From: Mermis nigrescens
Taxonomy: Eukaryota; Nematoda; Enoplea; Mermithida; Mermithidae
Reading direction: 5' to 3'
Assembly: GCA_036768485.1 (NCBI GenBank)
Contig: JAVLUZ010000341.1
Location: forward strand, 2,039,658-2,103,657
Length of the DNA stretch: 64,000 nucleotides
Shown here in pieces: positions 46,995 through 58,899 of the stretch. The notes beneath the pieces were generated by a model. It ran no database searches and was not told the DNA's origin. It was given only the letters and a program-made list of their open reading frames with translations. Both the position numbers and the translations under genes were made by a program. Position 1 is the first letter of the stretch, and each line of letters starts with the position of its first letter.

Positions 46995-49712
46995 TCATAG
47001 TGTAGCGCGTTAGCGCGTACCTATAATATACTTGGGTACCCCCAACACCTGGGCACTCCCCCTACAGCTATAACGGGACACTTCTGGAAGGTGCGGTTTT
47101 TTTTAAAAGAAAGATAATAAAAAAATTCGCTGCCCGTGTTTTTTTGTTTTTCTTGAAACTCAAAATTGACTGTGTAAAGAAGGTGTAAAGTTTTTGTGTA
47201 ACGTTATAACATAGGACAAATTTTGGGACCTTTTTACTGCGGCATGTGGACAACTGAGTATTGATGACTCGAAGGATTGAACAGAATAGGATAATAGAGG
47301 GATGAATTCTACAGATGACACTTTTTTTGTTTTTTGAAATTCGCATTATTTATCGAACGGCAGTGTAAAGAGTGCGAAAATCTGGGGGTGAAAAAGCACT
47401 TTTTGGTCGAGTTTTCAACCTTCCTATGTCCGATACTAACTCCGGTTATGAGGTTTTTAAAATGTTTTCTGACAGAAATGTAGAGCGGATCAATGGCTAC
47501 ATTCTGCATATAAGCAAAGTCTTCTATGCTCTATGGTGAGTTAGATCCTGGGGTTTAAAGTTTACACTCTAGTGGATGGTGTAAAAAAACGGATTTTAAC
47601 TAAGATTTCTCTGCCAAATTTTTCCGCTTATGAGTCAGTGCAAATCGAAGACAGCATTAATAAAGTGCCTCACAGGGGCTAAACATCGCAGCAAACCGCA
47701 TTTAAAAAACGCAATATTGAGTTATTTATGGGGGTGTAAAGTTCGAAATCAGAGGTAAAAAATGGGCTAAAAAACACGTTTTTTCCGAAGTTTGATTGAT
47801 AAATCATGCCAAATAATTTTTGCAACAGAATTTTGGCACACAGGAATGTACTACGATTTAAAAGCTACAAATTGTACCAAACCGAATTTCTTTAAACTCA
47901 ATGGGGAGTTCGGTACGGAATTTTAAAGTTTACAGTGTTCTAAATGATGGAAAATACGTTTTTGTTGCGTTTTTTGTTCGCCACTTTCTCCGTCCAGAAG
48001 TCGGGATAAGTCTAATAGAATAAAAATAAAGTGCTTTATATCGGGTGCATGTCAAAGCAAATTGTCTATACATTAATATTTAGCGAGTGTAAAGTCAAAA
48101 ATTTGGAGTTTTAAATGCGTTTCTGTCTTGTTTTTTCTGCCTGCTTCTCCGGTTACGAGTCAGGGACACGTTTATCAAGTCTAGAAATGGACCAGGAATC
48201 AAATTTGATATGCCAGTCTGGCGCATATGTTTACACTCTACGGTGTTGTAAAGTAGTTTACACCAATTGTTAGTTTGCCCATAGAACATTATGTAGACTT
48301 AATTTTTTCATAAATATTAATCGTAATATCGGAACAATATCAAAATTACGAATCTGACTAAAATCTTCTTTACACTAGGTGTTTACATGAAGTTTACACT
48401 ACATATATATTTATCTTCGTTTTTGAGCATTCCTGAAACCTAATTTTTTCTTGGAGCCTAGAAGTTTTCAAAGGATCAAATGTGAGACGTCACGTAGGCG
48501 CGTTTGTTTACATCCAACAGTGATGTAAAGTAGTTTACATTCATTGTTTATATGTCCTCAGACCATTGTAGAGACATAATTTTTTCATGAATGTTGATCA
48601 TAATATCCGAGTAATTTTTTACACTGCATGTTAGCCTTTGTTCTAGAGCATTGCAAAAATCGAAATTTTTTCCTGAGATATAAAAATTTACAGGGAATGA
48701 AATATATACGTCAATTGGGCGCGCTTGCTTACACTCAGCAGTATTGCAAAGTGGTTTAAACCTAATGTTTATTGTCTTTAAAACATTATGGAGACTCATT
48801 TTTCCATAAATGTTGAAAGAAATATCGGAGCAATATCAAAATTACGAATCCGACTAAAATATTCTTTACGCTATGTGTTTGTGTAAAGTTTACGTTACGT
48901 GTTAACCCTAATTCGATAGACTTGCAGAGACTTTGTAACTGAAGTCAAGAAATTTTCAAGGATTCATATGTGAGACATCAATTAAGTGAGTTTGTTTACC
49001 CTCAAAAGTAATCTAAAGTGATTTAAAAATTATGTTCAAGTGTCCTTAGATCATTGAAGAGATGTAATTTTGTCTTAAATGGGTTGCATTAAAGTTAAAT
49101 CTTTCTTAGCCGTGTTTATAATATGTTTCACAAAATCTTGCACATGGAGAGCTATCGTTTAATTGATGTAAATTGCCTGCAAAAGTGGTTTAAAATGAAC
49201 CAGCAATCACACTACTGTGCACAGAAGTCGACAAAGATATACAGCTTTATTGTAATCATGTACATTAATAAGCCGTAAACTGTTAGTATTCTCTACACCT
49301 AGTAGTTGTGTAAAGTTTGCACTATTCATTTGTTGTTAATATGTAGTCTATACTACAAATTTATTTTACTACTAAATCAAAGCGTTAGTGTTCCTTACAT
49401 TTGATATTTGCGTGAAGTTTTTGAATTTTTGCCGAAAATCTTTGCCTTCTAATTTACCAACATCCCGCCTTTTCCATTTTCTTGAAGTTTAAAATCTTTT
49501 ATAATTCTCTCATAATTTAATGGTAGGTTTTAACTTTAAGTTTCTCTTGGTTTACAACTCTCGCTTAGCAAGCTCATTTTTCAAAACTTTTTCATAGTGA
49601 TCAGATTAGTTGCGTTTAGTTTGGAATTGGTGGACGGTCGTTATTTTATTACTCGGCTTAAATAAACCAAGTGACTATCTTTTGATTATTTTCTTCATCG
49701 CAAATTCAAACA

Positions 49713-49785
49713 CCCAATTTTCAATTTGAAAATTGACCCAATTTTCAATTTGAAAATTGATCCAATTTTCAATTTGAAAATTGGG
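49713..49785. repeat. Palindromic CCCAATTTTCAATTTGAAAA minisatellite, three units
   Basis: Three near-identical self-complementary 25-bp units; copy A has about two. Confidence 0.85.
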
Positions 49786-50095
49786 TGTTTTCAATTTCAA
49801 AAGTCACAACACATTGTGCTTGTGTATTGATTGAGTGAGGATTTGCAATGTGAATTCGTTGGTTAAATTTTTGTGCTTGATTATAAGTGAACTGCACATT
49901 AAGAAGAAATAACTTAATGCAGTTTTAATTTGAAAATGGATGGTGTCAATAAGGTTGTCTTGTTTAAAAAGGATAATGCTGATGTTAAGAACAATATTGT
50001 TTTCCGCGTTCTTGGACTGTTGTCATTATTGTGGCATGTTACTGATTGTGTTTACTGACTGATGTACTGAAATCACGCTAATTAAAAGTAGTGTA

Positions 50096-50857
50096 CTAGC
50101 AAAGAAAAATGCTCCGATGGAACAAAAAAGATGAATATACTTGGAATTGTGGATTATTATGGATGTAAAAGGAGGGGACTAGGAAAAATCTACCTAAAGT
50201 CGGAAAATCTGCTAAAAATCACACTTTCTCTAAGCAACGCAAAAAATCGATGTATATTCTGCGGCCTCTAAAAAAGTGTCTTTTTTAAATAATGTTCGAA
50301 GTTTCAGATAAGAGTGTATAAACGAAATCTATCAAGGTTACTTTTTTAAATTGCTGGCACCTGATTGATAGAAAACTAAGAGGTATTGTATTTAAAGTTG
50401 TTTTGTTTTATGAGCATTATAGCAAGCAAAGCAGGAGCCGATTGATTAGTGCACACAATCGTTTCGGGCATGCTAGTGTATCTACATTAAGTCTGTTTCA
50501 AGTCAACTTACGTGTTTCCTACTGTTTTTAACCAACCATGTCTTCAATTGTCTTCGATGTTTGCTATTTCATTCAATTGGCTTGGAAGACTGTTAGTTTA
50601 CTTAATATCATTTCCCATAGCTACTGCATAGCTAACGTGCTGCTGTTTCAATCATTGTTATGGTTGAATATTTATTTTAATCTGTTGGCCGCAGAATATA
50701 CATCGATTTTTTGCGTTGCTTAGAGAAAGTGTGATTTTTAGCAGATTTTCCGACTTTAGGTAGATTTTTCCTAGTCCCCTCCTTTTACATCCATAATAAT
50801 CCACAATTCCAAGTATATTCATCTTTTTTGTTCCATCGGAGCATTTTTCTTTGCTAG
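50096..50857. mobile_element. MITE, CTAGCAAAG family, complete copy (in unit copy B)
   Basis: TIRs CTAGCAAAGAAAAATGCTCC on both ends, about 185 bp long, with TA at 50094-50095 and 50858-50859 as the target duplication. Its inner flank is the same as in copy A, so both MITEs descend from one insertion. Confidence 0.9.
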
Positions 50858-51085
50858 TATCTATGTTATCTGACATGAATGCTGCGCATACATACCAACA
50901 TGTACATGCAAATGGTTGGATATCAGCGCATGCATAGCACAGACCGTAACCTACTTAGATTTATATTAGCAAAAGTTGAGTAGAAACTTGTACCTATCTA
51001 TGTACATACATACATACCTATACCAAAACAATTTTATACTGTTTATGCACATGGTGTGTATGCAATGTATGCATCTGTCCTCTTG

Positions 51086-51262
51086 CGCTGAAATGGCAGC
51101 GCCAAAACGTCCCTACATGAGGAGGATACTGTTGCGCCAAAATGGCTTCGCCAAAACAGCTGTGCCAATGTAGTCCTACACCAAAATGCCCTTGCACCAA
51201 AACAGCTATGCCAAAACGGCCGTGCCAAAATGGCCGCGCCAAAGCGGCTGCACCAAATGCCC
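51086..51262. repeat. GCGCCAAAATGGC-type 15-bp tandem repeat
   Basis: About ten irregular units of the form (T/C)(G/C)(C/T)GCCAAAA(C/T)GGC, some decayed. Isolated matches occur elsewhere, e.g. GCCGTTTTGGCGCC near 13193. Confidence 0.8.
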
Positions 51263-53574
51263 CATTACAAGATTCTGAGCAGGAGGAATCCAGAAAAATT
51301 TTGGAAAATTAAAAAAAGGCACTCTAATATTGTATTATAACGTTAAGATAGTTACAGCATGGTCTGTATCTTGATCCCAATTTATCCGGTGAATAACTTT
51401 AAATAAATTGGAGCATGAAACAAACTTTAATACTTCAGCATTTAATTCTTATTTAATACATGGAAAAATAGTAAAAGGCAGCAGCATTTTTAACACCCTT
51501 CCTCCCACTGGCAACGCTACTGAAGATTGAAGAAAAATTTTTTAACATAAATTTAGTTAAAACTTGCAAGAACAAGTGGCACAATTTGTGCAATAGTATA
51601 AAAAACAAATGTTTAGTGTGGTAAAAATATTGATTTTCGGTCAAAAGAAGCTGGATGAAGTATGAATGAAAGTTGGATCCAATGTCTGATGCAACACTGC
51701 ATTGCGCCGCAGGCCACATCCTGTTGAATGTGTGTCACACAATGCCGCATGTGGCTCTGTCCAACAGGGTGTGGCATGTGGTGCCATCTGACGTTGGATT
51801 AGACAAAGTATGACTGAGCCTTTAGCTTAAGCTTTTAAGACACCAATCTTTGAATAACTCAAACCTATAATTTTTGTGATTATATTCACCCTGCTCAATA
51901 TCAGTTTAAATTGTCAGAAATTCTTAGAAAAAACATAGGACTTTTTGGTGCAAAATACATTTAAGTACATACATAAGAGCTACCTACCTACCCAAATACA
52001 TATTTACCTTGTTTAGCATTGACCCTTACAATATATGACTATAATTACATAAGCATGTAAATGTAAACTTTATCTGGCCTACCACCTATCATTTTGAACA
52101 ATGTAACATTGCATAATTCTATTCAAAAAAATCAATTTTCTTATTATTATTACTGTAGCACTGGAATTTTCCGTCCTCAACAAAGTAGGTAGCAAATTTT
52201 TTTCATAAATCGTCAATTGAGTGATAAAAAGTTGAGTGATACACTTATATTTGTCAAGTTATAGCAAGAATAGATTATAGATATTCATGTAAGTTGATCC
52301 TTCTACTGAGTACAAGTAAGAAACTTGACAAAACAAATGTCATACACTCTAGGCTAGGATACAGAATTAATCATTTATCAGCAATACCTAAATATGTTAC
52401 CATGTGTACATATGCACCTAATGTCACACACTCTTGCCTTGATGCGATATTGATCATAAATCAGCAATACCTATAGAAATGTACCTATGTATTTGTACAT
52501 AAGAACCTAAAAGCAAAACCTGGTTTTTTAAGTAAAAAATATCATTATATGTAAAAATTATGTGGAAAAGACATTTTATGTGAAAGATTAGGTAGAAATT
52601 TTTTCACAAGTAAAAAATATGCTTAGGATGGGTATCAATGTAAAAATGTTAAATTAATAGGTATACATTTACTCAGATTTAGTGAAATTACTTCAAACAA
52701 GTCAAATTAGGTGGAGTTATGTGGGGAAAACTTATCCTACATGTTAGAATCTTCCTTTGAAGAAACATTTCCCATTGAATATATAATAAATAAATCTTTG
52801 AAACCACTCAAATGGATCCACTTTAAAATCCAGGTCCAATACCGCCTATAAGTTAAGCACTATACTCTACCTATTTCATTTAATTGAGAGCTTTCTATAT
52901 CATACTTTATTTGACGCTTCAAACTTTTTTGTTTCATCTACTGCAAGCAATAAAAAATAAAAATCTTAAAAGAATTATTATTGTGAATTATATTACTAAA
53001 ATTATTCATATTTTCAAAAAAGTTATTAGCATTCTGAATAATTTGTCCTAAAAAACACAATTTAGACTATTAATTATAAAACTGCATAATGTGATATTAT
53101 CTTACTAATGCCTTTGTAAGTGTCATCTTTGAATATAAAATATGTAATTGTTTTTTTAATGTGAACAAATTTTTAAAAAGCTTACCAATATGGTTATAAC
53201 CTCTTGTTATAAACAAAATAAATATACCTGCAACATATGTATGGTACATAAACTTAAAATACTAATGATTTATTTATATTGCAGACTGCAAAATAAGATT
53301 TTATTGATTTAAATGCATTTTAGGTAAATAGTGATATTAAGACTTACCAAATAATTTAAATCATCACAGGATATATTTGCGAATTTTTCTCTATTAAAAT
53401 CAATAAAATAATTAGATACAAGTAATTTGCATATATAAGATTAAAAATAATTTTGAAACTTATCAAATGCATTATAACATCAATCCACATTATTAATTGC
53501 TATCAAAATCAAATGATAATCAGTTTAAATTTTAATTTACATCTAAAACAAAGAGTACTGGTTACTTGCCACTT
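51263..53574. other. 2.3-kb AT-rich region, nothing recognised
   Basis: Bases about 51670-51800 contain imperfect inverted matches (GTTGGATCCAA.., CCGCATGTGGC, GTGGCATGTGG) that may be a decayed MITE. The rest shows no ORF, repeat boundary or RNA gene. Confidence 0.4.
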
Positions 53575-53710
53575 TCCGTTCCACTGCCGCCGCCTTCTGT
53601 TCCACTGCAGCCGCCTTCCATTCCACCACTGCTGATTTTTGTTCCGTTGCTGCTGGCTTCTGTTCAACTACCACCTACTTTTGTTCCAACGCAGCCACAT
53701 TCCACTTCAC
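53575..53710. repeat. Degenerate TTCTGTTCCACTGCNGCCGC repeat
   Basis: Four or five imperfect units of about 27-30 bp with TTCCACT.C.GCCGCCTTC. Confidence 0.65.
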
Positions 53711-53721
53711 TGTTTTCTTTG

Positions 53722-55010
53722 GTCCCGTCTCGCTAGACCCACCGTCCCGCTTGACCCACTGTCTCACTAGACCCACTTTTTGTCCCACTAGACCCACCGG
53801 AAGTCTTGCTAGACCCACCACGTGCAAAATGAGGTGTCCTGCTAGACCCACTGTTTTGCGACCGTCCTGCTAGACCAACTGTCTCAAACGAACCACCAGA
53901 AAAGAAAATTATGTACGCTTATAAGCAAAAACAGAAATGTTTTCAAAGTGTTTCCATCCAAGTATATATGTTTAATCAAATATATAAATGATAAATTAAA
54001 AAATAATTACATTTAATTAACCACCCAATCAATTAAATTTAATTATTAAATTAATAAATTTTGTATATTATTGCATGAAATTGTGTATATTACAAATTAT
54101 AACATGCAAAGAAGATATGCGCGTGTATGTGTGTAGCAATGGTAAGTAACCAGCCGTGGCCGATAATTTTATAAGAATCAATTTCTATTTTTCATGTCAA
54201 GGAATACACTCTTGTCAAACACATTTCAGAGTGCATTTTTTGCTTATTATTGTAAGGTTACTGTACTCTTTGTATCCTCCAATCAGGGAATTTCTGTATA
54301 CTGAGTAGGCATACAGATTGAAGCATTGACACTGCATTCGGATAACAGTACAGATATGCACATTTGAATATGATGAAAAGCATGTAGGCATTTCACAAAG
54401 ATGGCTCAACAATAATTGGGCCGAGTGGATGTTGCAAATTCTCACTAAAAAATTGAAAATATCAATTAGGTCATTGTCAATAAATCTGAATCTATTTTTA
54501 AAAATAGGAGTGAGGAGCGCTAATGTCCATGTGCTCACTTTATTTCATCGCTTCAAATACTATACAGAAATTTTGATTTTGAATTGAGCCATGGATTTTG
54601 GATGCGCTAATTTTGTTTTGATTCATTATATGAAGTCAGCTCTGTTAGTCTGCGAAGCTGATAATAACAAAACTTTTTTCAAATGATATGGTAATTATAA
54701 TCAATTGCACATTCATGAAAACAAACTAACCGCTTGTTATTGACTATTGCACAACTCAAACTTGCTTTTTAATTAATGATTACAAGAAATTTTGCAGAAT
54801 TCACTTAAGCGTCTTGATAACTATTTTTCATTTCACGTGTAATATGTATGTCTTCATTTTTTTGAGTGGGTCTTCCAAGACAGTGGGTCTAGCAGGATGG
54901 TCGCAAAATGGTGGGTCTAGCGGGACACCTCATTATGCATGTGGTGGGTCTAGTGGGATGGTGGGTCTAGCGGGACGGTGGGTCTAGCGGGACGAGTGGG
55001 TCATGCGGGT
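53722..55010. mobile_element. 1.3-kb foldback element with GTGGGTCTAGCGGGACG arms
   Basis: The left arm (about 53722-53900) is made of CGTCCCGCTAGACCCAC-type units and the right arm (about 54863-55010) of the same units inverted. The order of variant units (one with ACACCTCATTATGCATGTGG, one with TGGTCGCAAAATGG) is mirrored too. The 960-bp centre has a 107-codon minus-strand frame (54215-54538) without a known motif. Confidence 0.8.
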
Positions 55011-55244
55011 CACAATCATTTTCTTCACTCATGCTCCTTCAAACAATAATTAGATTGAAGCACTGTTTACCCTAACATTTAATATATTTCTAATTTATTT
55101 AAATCTAGCTGATCTACCTGGCATTGCTTGGGCTGAACTTAGGCCTGATAGCTATAGAGATGTCTCTTGTATTTTTTATTTTTCTGGGACTTTTGATGTT
55201 TTTTGTATATTTTTAAAAAAGCTGTTGGTGGAAACAATATTTTA
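55011..55244. other. No feature recognised
   Basis: AT-rich; nothing identified. Confidence 0.3.
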
Positions 55245-55745
55245 TTTTTTGAATTTTTTCAAAATTTTTTTGGCAACCATTTTCTAATCAAATTGATATT
55301 TCTGATATTACAGAATGATTTCGAAAATTCATGAGCAAAAATCATATTCTTGATGTTTTAGGATGTTCTGGAGTTTTTTTGGTAAAACCATATCTTGATG
55401 TTCTAAAATTTTTAGTTTGTTGTAGCAAAGGGTGTCATATATCACATGATATCTTATATCACTCATATGTTATAGCAGAGGGTATCTCCTATCTTATATC
55501 ACTGCATGTTATGGCACAGACAGGGTATCCTTTATCACATCATTGTGCTGTATAGCATTGCCCATGTTGTAGGATTATGTAGGCTAAGTCTGATCCTATG
55601 TTATAACTTATGCAGCAACAAAAGTACCATAACACAACAATTACCTAATCTGACTTTATTCCATTTTTTTAAAATTTGGCAAAAAATTGGCCATGTCCCA
55701 AAATCGGACATGCTTAAGCATAGGGACACCTCCTACTTCATTCCT
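55245..55745 (+). repeat. Direct-repeat module, copy 1
   Basis: Shares TGTTCTGG, CACATGATATCTTATATCAC, ATAGCAGAG.GTATCTCCTATC and CATAGGGACACCTCCT blocks with 55755-56677. It lacks the MITE present in copy 2, so it shows the empty site. Short ORFs are incidental. Confidence 0.75.
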
Positions 55746-55754
55746 GTAAATTTT

Positions 55755-56677
55755 TTTTGATTAAATCCATATTTTTGGCATTATACAATGTTTTTGAAAA
55801 TTTTTTAGCTAAAATCATATTTTTGATGTTCTGGGATGTTCTGGAAATTTTTCTTGTTTAAATCCATATTTTTAATGTTTAGGGATGTTTTTGGAAAATT
55901 TTTTGGTCAACCATATATTTGATATTTAAACTTTTTTTGTTCGTCATTGCAAAAGTTGTCATGTATCACATGATATCTTATATCACTCATATTTTATAGC
56001 AGAGAATATCTCCTATCTATTATCACTCCATCTTATGGCACTGACAGGGTATATTATATAGCATCATTGTATAGCATAGCATTGTCCACCTTGTAACAAT
56101 ATGTAGGCTCTATTGCATCAAATCCTATGTTATAAGGCATGCAGCAGCAACAATACTGTAACCATACATGGGCAGCAAGAAAATTCTGGTGTCGGGGGTG
56201 CAAGATTTTTTGAAGGTCAAAAAAATGGCCTTAAATATGGTGGTATGGCAATAAAAACACCATTTTTCTTCGTTTCTCATCAAGCACTATCCATTGGCAT
56301 CAAAAAATTGCAAAAAACGAATAAAATTTTCAAAAGTTGAATTCTGGAGAGGGGGTATTTTAATTTCTGGGAAGGAGGGGTATTTTGGTTTCTGGTGGGG
56401 GGTGCATACCCCCCCACACTCCCCACGCCCAGGTGTGACTGTGACCCAAAAATTGTGTAAATTGAATTTATTCCTATTTTTGAAATTAAGCAAAAATCGG
56501 CCATGTCCTGAAATCGGCTATGCTTATGCATAGGGACACCTCCTGCTTCCCCCTGTACAGAGTGCATGAGTGGGGTTGGTAAAATTTAAATAGTGCTACT
56601 ATACCCCCAGCTGAGAGGCCGAGCTCAGGCCAATACATTAGCCAACCAAGTGTTTTAAAGCCGGAGCCAACCCCAAA
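55755..56677 (+). repeat. Direct-repeat module, copy 2, with MITE insertion
   Basis: Same order as copy 1, split by the MITE at 56163-56437, and extended to GAGCCAACCCCAAAC. The last 410 bp recurs at 58100-58512. Confidence 0.75.
56163..56437 (+). mobile_element. MITE, CATACxTGGGC family, copy 6
   Basis: CATACATGGGCAGCAAG to CACGCCCAGGTGTG, flanked by ACTGTAAC (56155-56162) and ACTGTGAC (56438-56445), 7 of 8. The uninterrupted site is visible in module copy 1 near 55623-55650. Confidence 0.88.
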
Positions 56678-56690
56678 CCGGAGCCAACCC

Positions 56691-58101
56691 AATATACTAT
56701 ACACCTAGATAATTATTTTCATCATTTTAAACGATTCATGCACAATTCTTGGACTATTGCTCATGAAAATATTGAAAATTTGCAAAATATGCAAAAGTAT
56801 CAATATGAGAAAGAGTGAAAAATATTGAGTACGCTATTGGTGATTCAGTCTATAAACATAATTCTGTTCTGAAACTGGGGCAAACTTCTAAACTGATGCA
56901 CCCTTGGGACGGTCCTTCGACTGTAACTGACATTACTTGATTTCCGAATGTTTATATACAGCGTGAGAATCAGAAAAATTGTGAGCTTATTCATGTAAAT
57001 CAACTAAAAAAGGTTAACAAAAATAATTTACATGAAAGAAAAAATGCTATTCTAAAGAATCAAGTCACCAAAAGCTCAATTCAGCCTAAGGACGATTTAT
57101 CATCAAAGCTTCATCCTTATAACCTTAGACCACAGAAGTAGCAAGATTTTAGTAGATATTAATAAAAATAATAAATAATAATGATAATTTAAATAATAAT
57201 CAAATTTGCGATGCCACCATGATACTTTTGTGAGACATTTTGACTGTTTACTGTGCTACTCTTAAGAATGACTACTTCACACGATGCCATGTCAATGCGG
57301 AGTGACCAAGAAGATGGCAACTGGAAACGTCAGGCCCCAAGCCAACATCAGTCTGCACTCACTGCTCTAGTCAATCAGTGGTGGATGAAATTCCAATGAG
57401 GACTAGTTGATCCGAGTAGTTACATTGTTCCCTTCAACGCTAGTGTTGAGCATGCTTGGATATGCTGGCAAAAGATCCACAGGCTCCAGGCGTGCCTTTG
57501 GTTCATTGCACTGAATATTTCATCAACGCACCTAGCAACAAGGCTGTAGAAATTGGGGTCGAAAATCCAGAAAGTAAGACTACTGACAAGAATTCAGCTG
57601 AGCTAGAGCATAGTGGGCCATTCTGCGATATGCTCACTATTTTTTGATCTGATGGTAAATCATTTGTTTTTAATGTTAAAGAAATGGGAGGCATTCCACG
57701 TCATCTTCACACCTGGGCGTGGGGGGGTTTGGGGGGGGGGTATGCACCCCCAGAAACAAAATACCCCCCCCAGAAATCAAAATACCCCCCCCCAGAATTC
57801 AATTTTTGAAAATTTTTTCTTCGTTTTTTTCGCAATTTTTTGATGCCAATGGATAGTGCTTGATGAGAAACGTCGAAAAATAGTGTTTTTATCGCCATAC
57901 CACTATTTTTAAGGCCATTTTTCGACCTTCAAAAAAATCTTGCATTCCCCCAGAATTTTCTTGCTGCCCACGTATGGTCATCTTTACACTTTACTGACTG
58001 AAGCACAAATTTTTACCATAGGATTTTAATTTTCAAAGGCATTAGAAAACACTGAAGCTAGTCTTTGCAGAAAAGTTGTAAATTTGGATTTGTTTGATCT
58101 T
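56691..58101 (+). pseudogene. Gypsy 2 fragment (integrase tail and extra ORF)
   Basis: Collinear with 43900-45033, interrupted once by a MITE (57708-57976). It includes the integrase C-terminus to its stop (about 57140) and the first 60% of the extra ORF. It differs from the larger copy by scattered substitutions and a few 1-base indels, e.g. a longer open stretch at 57456-57647. No LTR or polypurine tract. It is bounded by near-perfect 410-bp direct repeats rather than by a short target duplication, so it arrived by recombination or template switching, not by integration. Confidence 0.85.
57708..57976 (-). mobile_element. MITE, CATACxTGGGC family, copy 7, in Gypsy 2 fragment
   Basis: CACACCTGGGCGTGGGG to GCTGCCCACGTATG. 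The 8-bp duplication GTCATCTT (57700-57707 and 57977-57984) is perfect, and the unoccupied Gypsy sequence (CATCATCTTTACAC near 44915-44928) confirms the insertion. Confidence 0.95.
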
Positions 58102-58512
58102 CGACGTTCCTCATCAAGCACTATCCATTGGCATCAAAAAATTGCAAAAAAAACGAATAAAATTTTCAAAAATTGAATTCTGGGGGGGGGGTATTTTAAT
58201 TTCTGGGAAGGAGGGATATTTTGGTTTCTGGTGGGGGTGCATACCCCCACACTTCCACACCCAGGTGTGACTGTGACCCAAAAATTGTGTAAATTGAATT
58301 TATTCCTATTTTTGAAATTAAGCAAAAAATCGGCCATGTCCTGAAATTGGCTATGCTTACGCATAGGGACACCTCCTGCTTCCCCCTGTACAGGGTGCAT
58401 GAGTGGGATTGGTAAAATTTAAATAGTGCTACTATACCCCCAGCTGAGAGGCTGAGCTCAGGCCAATACATTAGCCAACCAAGTGTTTTAAAGCCAGAGC
58501 CAACCCCAAACA
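58100..58512 (+). repeat. 410-bp direct repeat of 56269-56677
   Basis: Starts inside a MITE (TTCCTCATCAAGCACTATCC), carries that MITE's right end and the same ACTGTGAC flank, and ends GAGCCAACCCCAAAC. It is therefore a duplicate of the 56-kb locus, not an independent MITE insertion. Confidence 0.88.
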
Positions 58513-58632
58513 TACAAACACTCTTTCACAAATATATAGATTGCATAAAAGTTGATGCATAGAAAACGTACCTACTCACTAATTCGCGCTCTGGTATGAA
58601 TCTTATTTACAGTGCTGAACTATTTTAACAAT

Positions 58633-58802
58633 TATAGTCTGTTTCACATAACTTTATGCATACATTTTGAAACTATTGCCAACAATGAGCTGGCAGATTG
58701 TGATGCAATGATCCTCATATATAATTATTGTAATGTAACCTTTCCTAACTATCAATGAAAATTCTCAGAATTTATGCACAAAGTTATGTGAAACAGAGTA
58801 TA
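58633..58802. mobile_element. 170-bp MITE, TATAGTCTGTTTCACATAAC family
   Basis: Ends TATAGTCTGTTTCACATAAC and GTTATGTGAAACAGAGTATA form a TIR of over 25 bp. TA steps at both ends suggest a TA target. Non-coding. Confidence 0.85.
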
Positions 58803-58899
58803 AGTAGGTTAGCTTAGTTAGCTTAGGTCTGTTTCCTTAGGTTATGTTAGAACCTTGTTTTCTAAACAATAAATTATTGTTCCTAGGCTTCACATTGAT

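Larger units (their letters stand above)
46995..50857 (+). mobile_element. 3.86-kb repeat unit, inverted copy B
   Basis: Starts TCATAGTGTAGCGCGTTAGCGCG and ends CTTTGCTAG, both flanked by TA. It mirrors copy A over its whole length, including the MITE at the far end, the palindromic minisatellite (49713-49785) and the tandem units (48030-49330). Differences are mainly single bases and repeat-number changes, so the two copies separated recently. No credible ORF. Confidence 0.8.

Noticed and set aside
46984..47000. Inverted pair as ends of one 35.7-kb giant transposon (15164-50857)
   Set aside because: Each arm has TA flanks on both its own ends and distinct neighbours, which fits two separate copies; a giant element would need arms as termini and coding capacity that is not seen.
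53722..55010. CRISPR-like array (regular 17-bp repeats)
   Set aside because: The units are contiguous or irregularly spaced, without unique spacers, and are mirrored as foldback arms in a eukaryotic transposon context.
58100..58270. Independent MITE insertion at 58 kb
   Set aside because: It shares the exact right flank (ACTGTGAC and 250 bp beyond) with the 56-kb copy, so it is a segmental duplicate.
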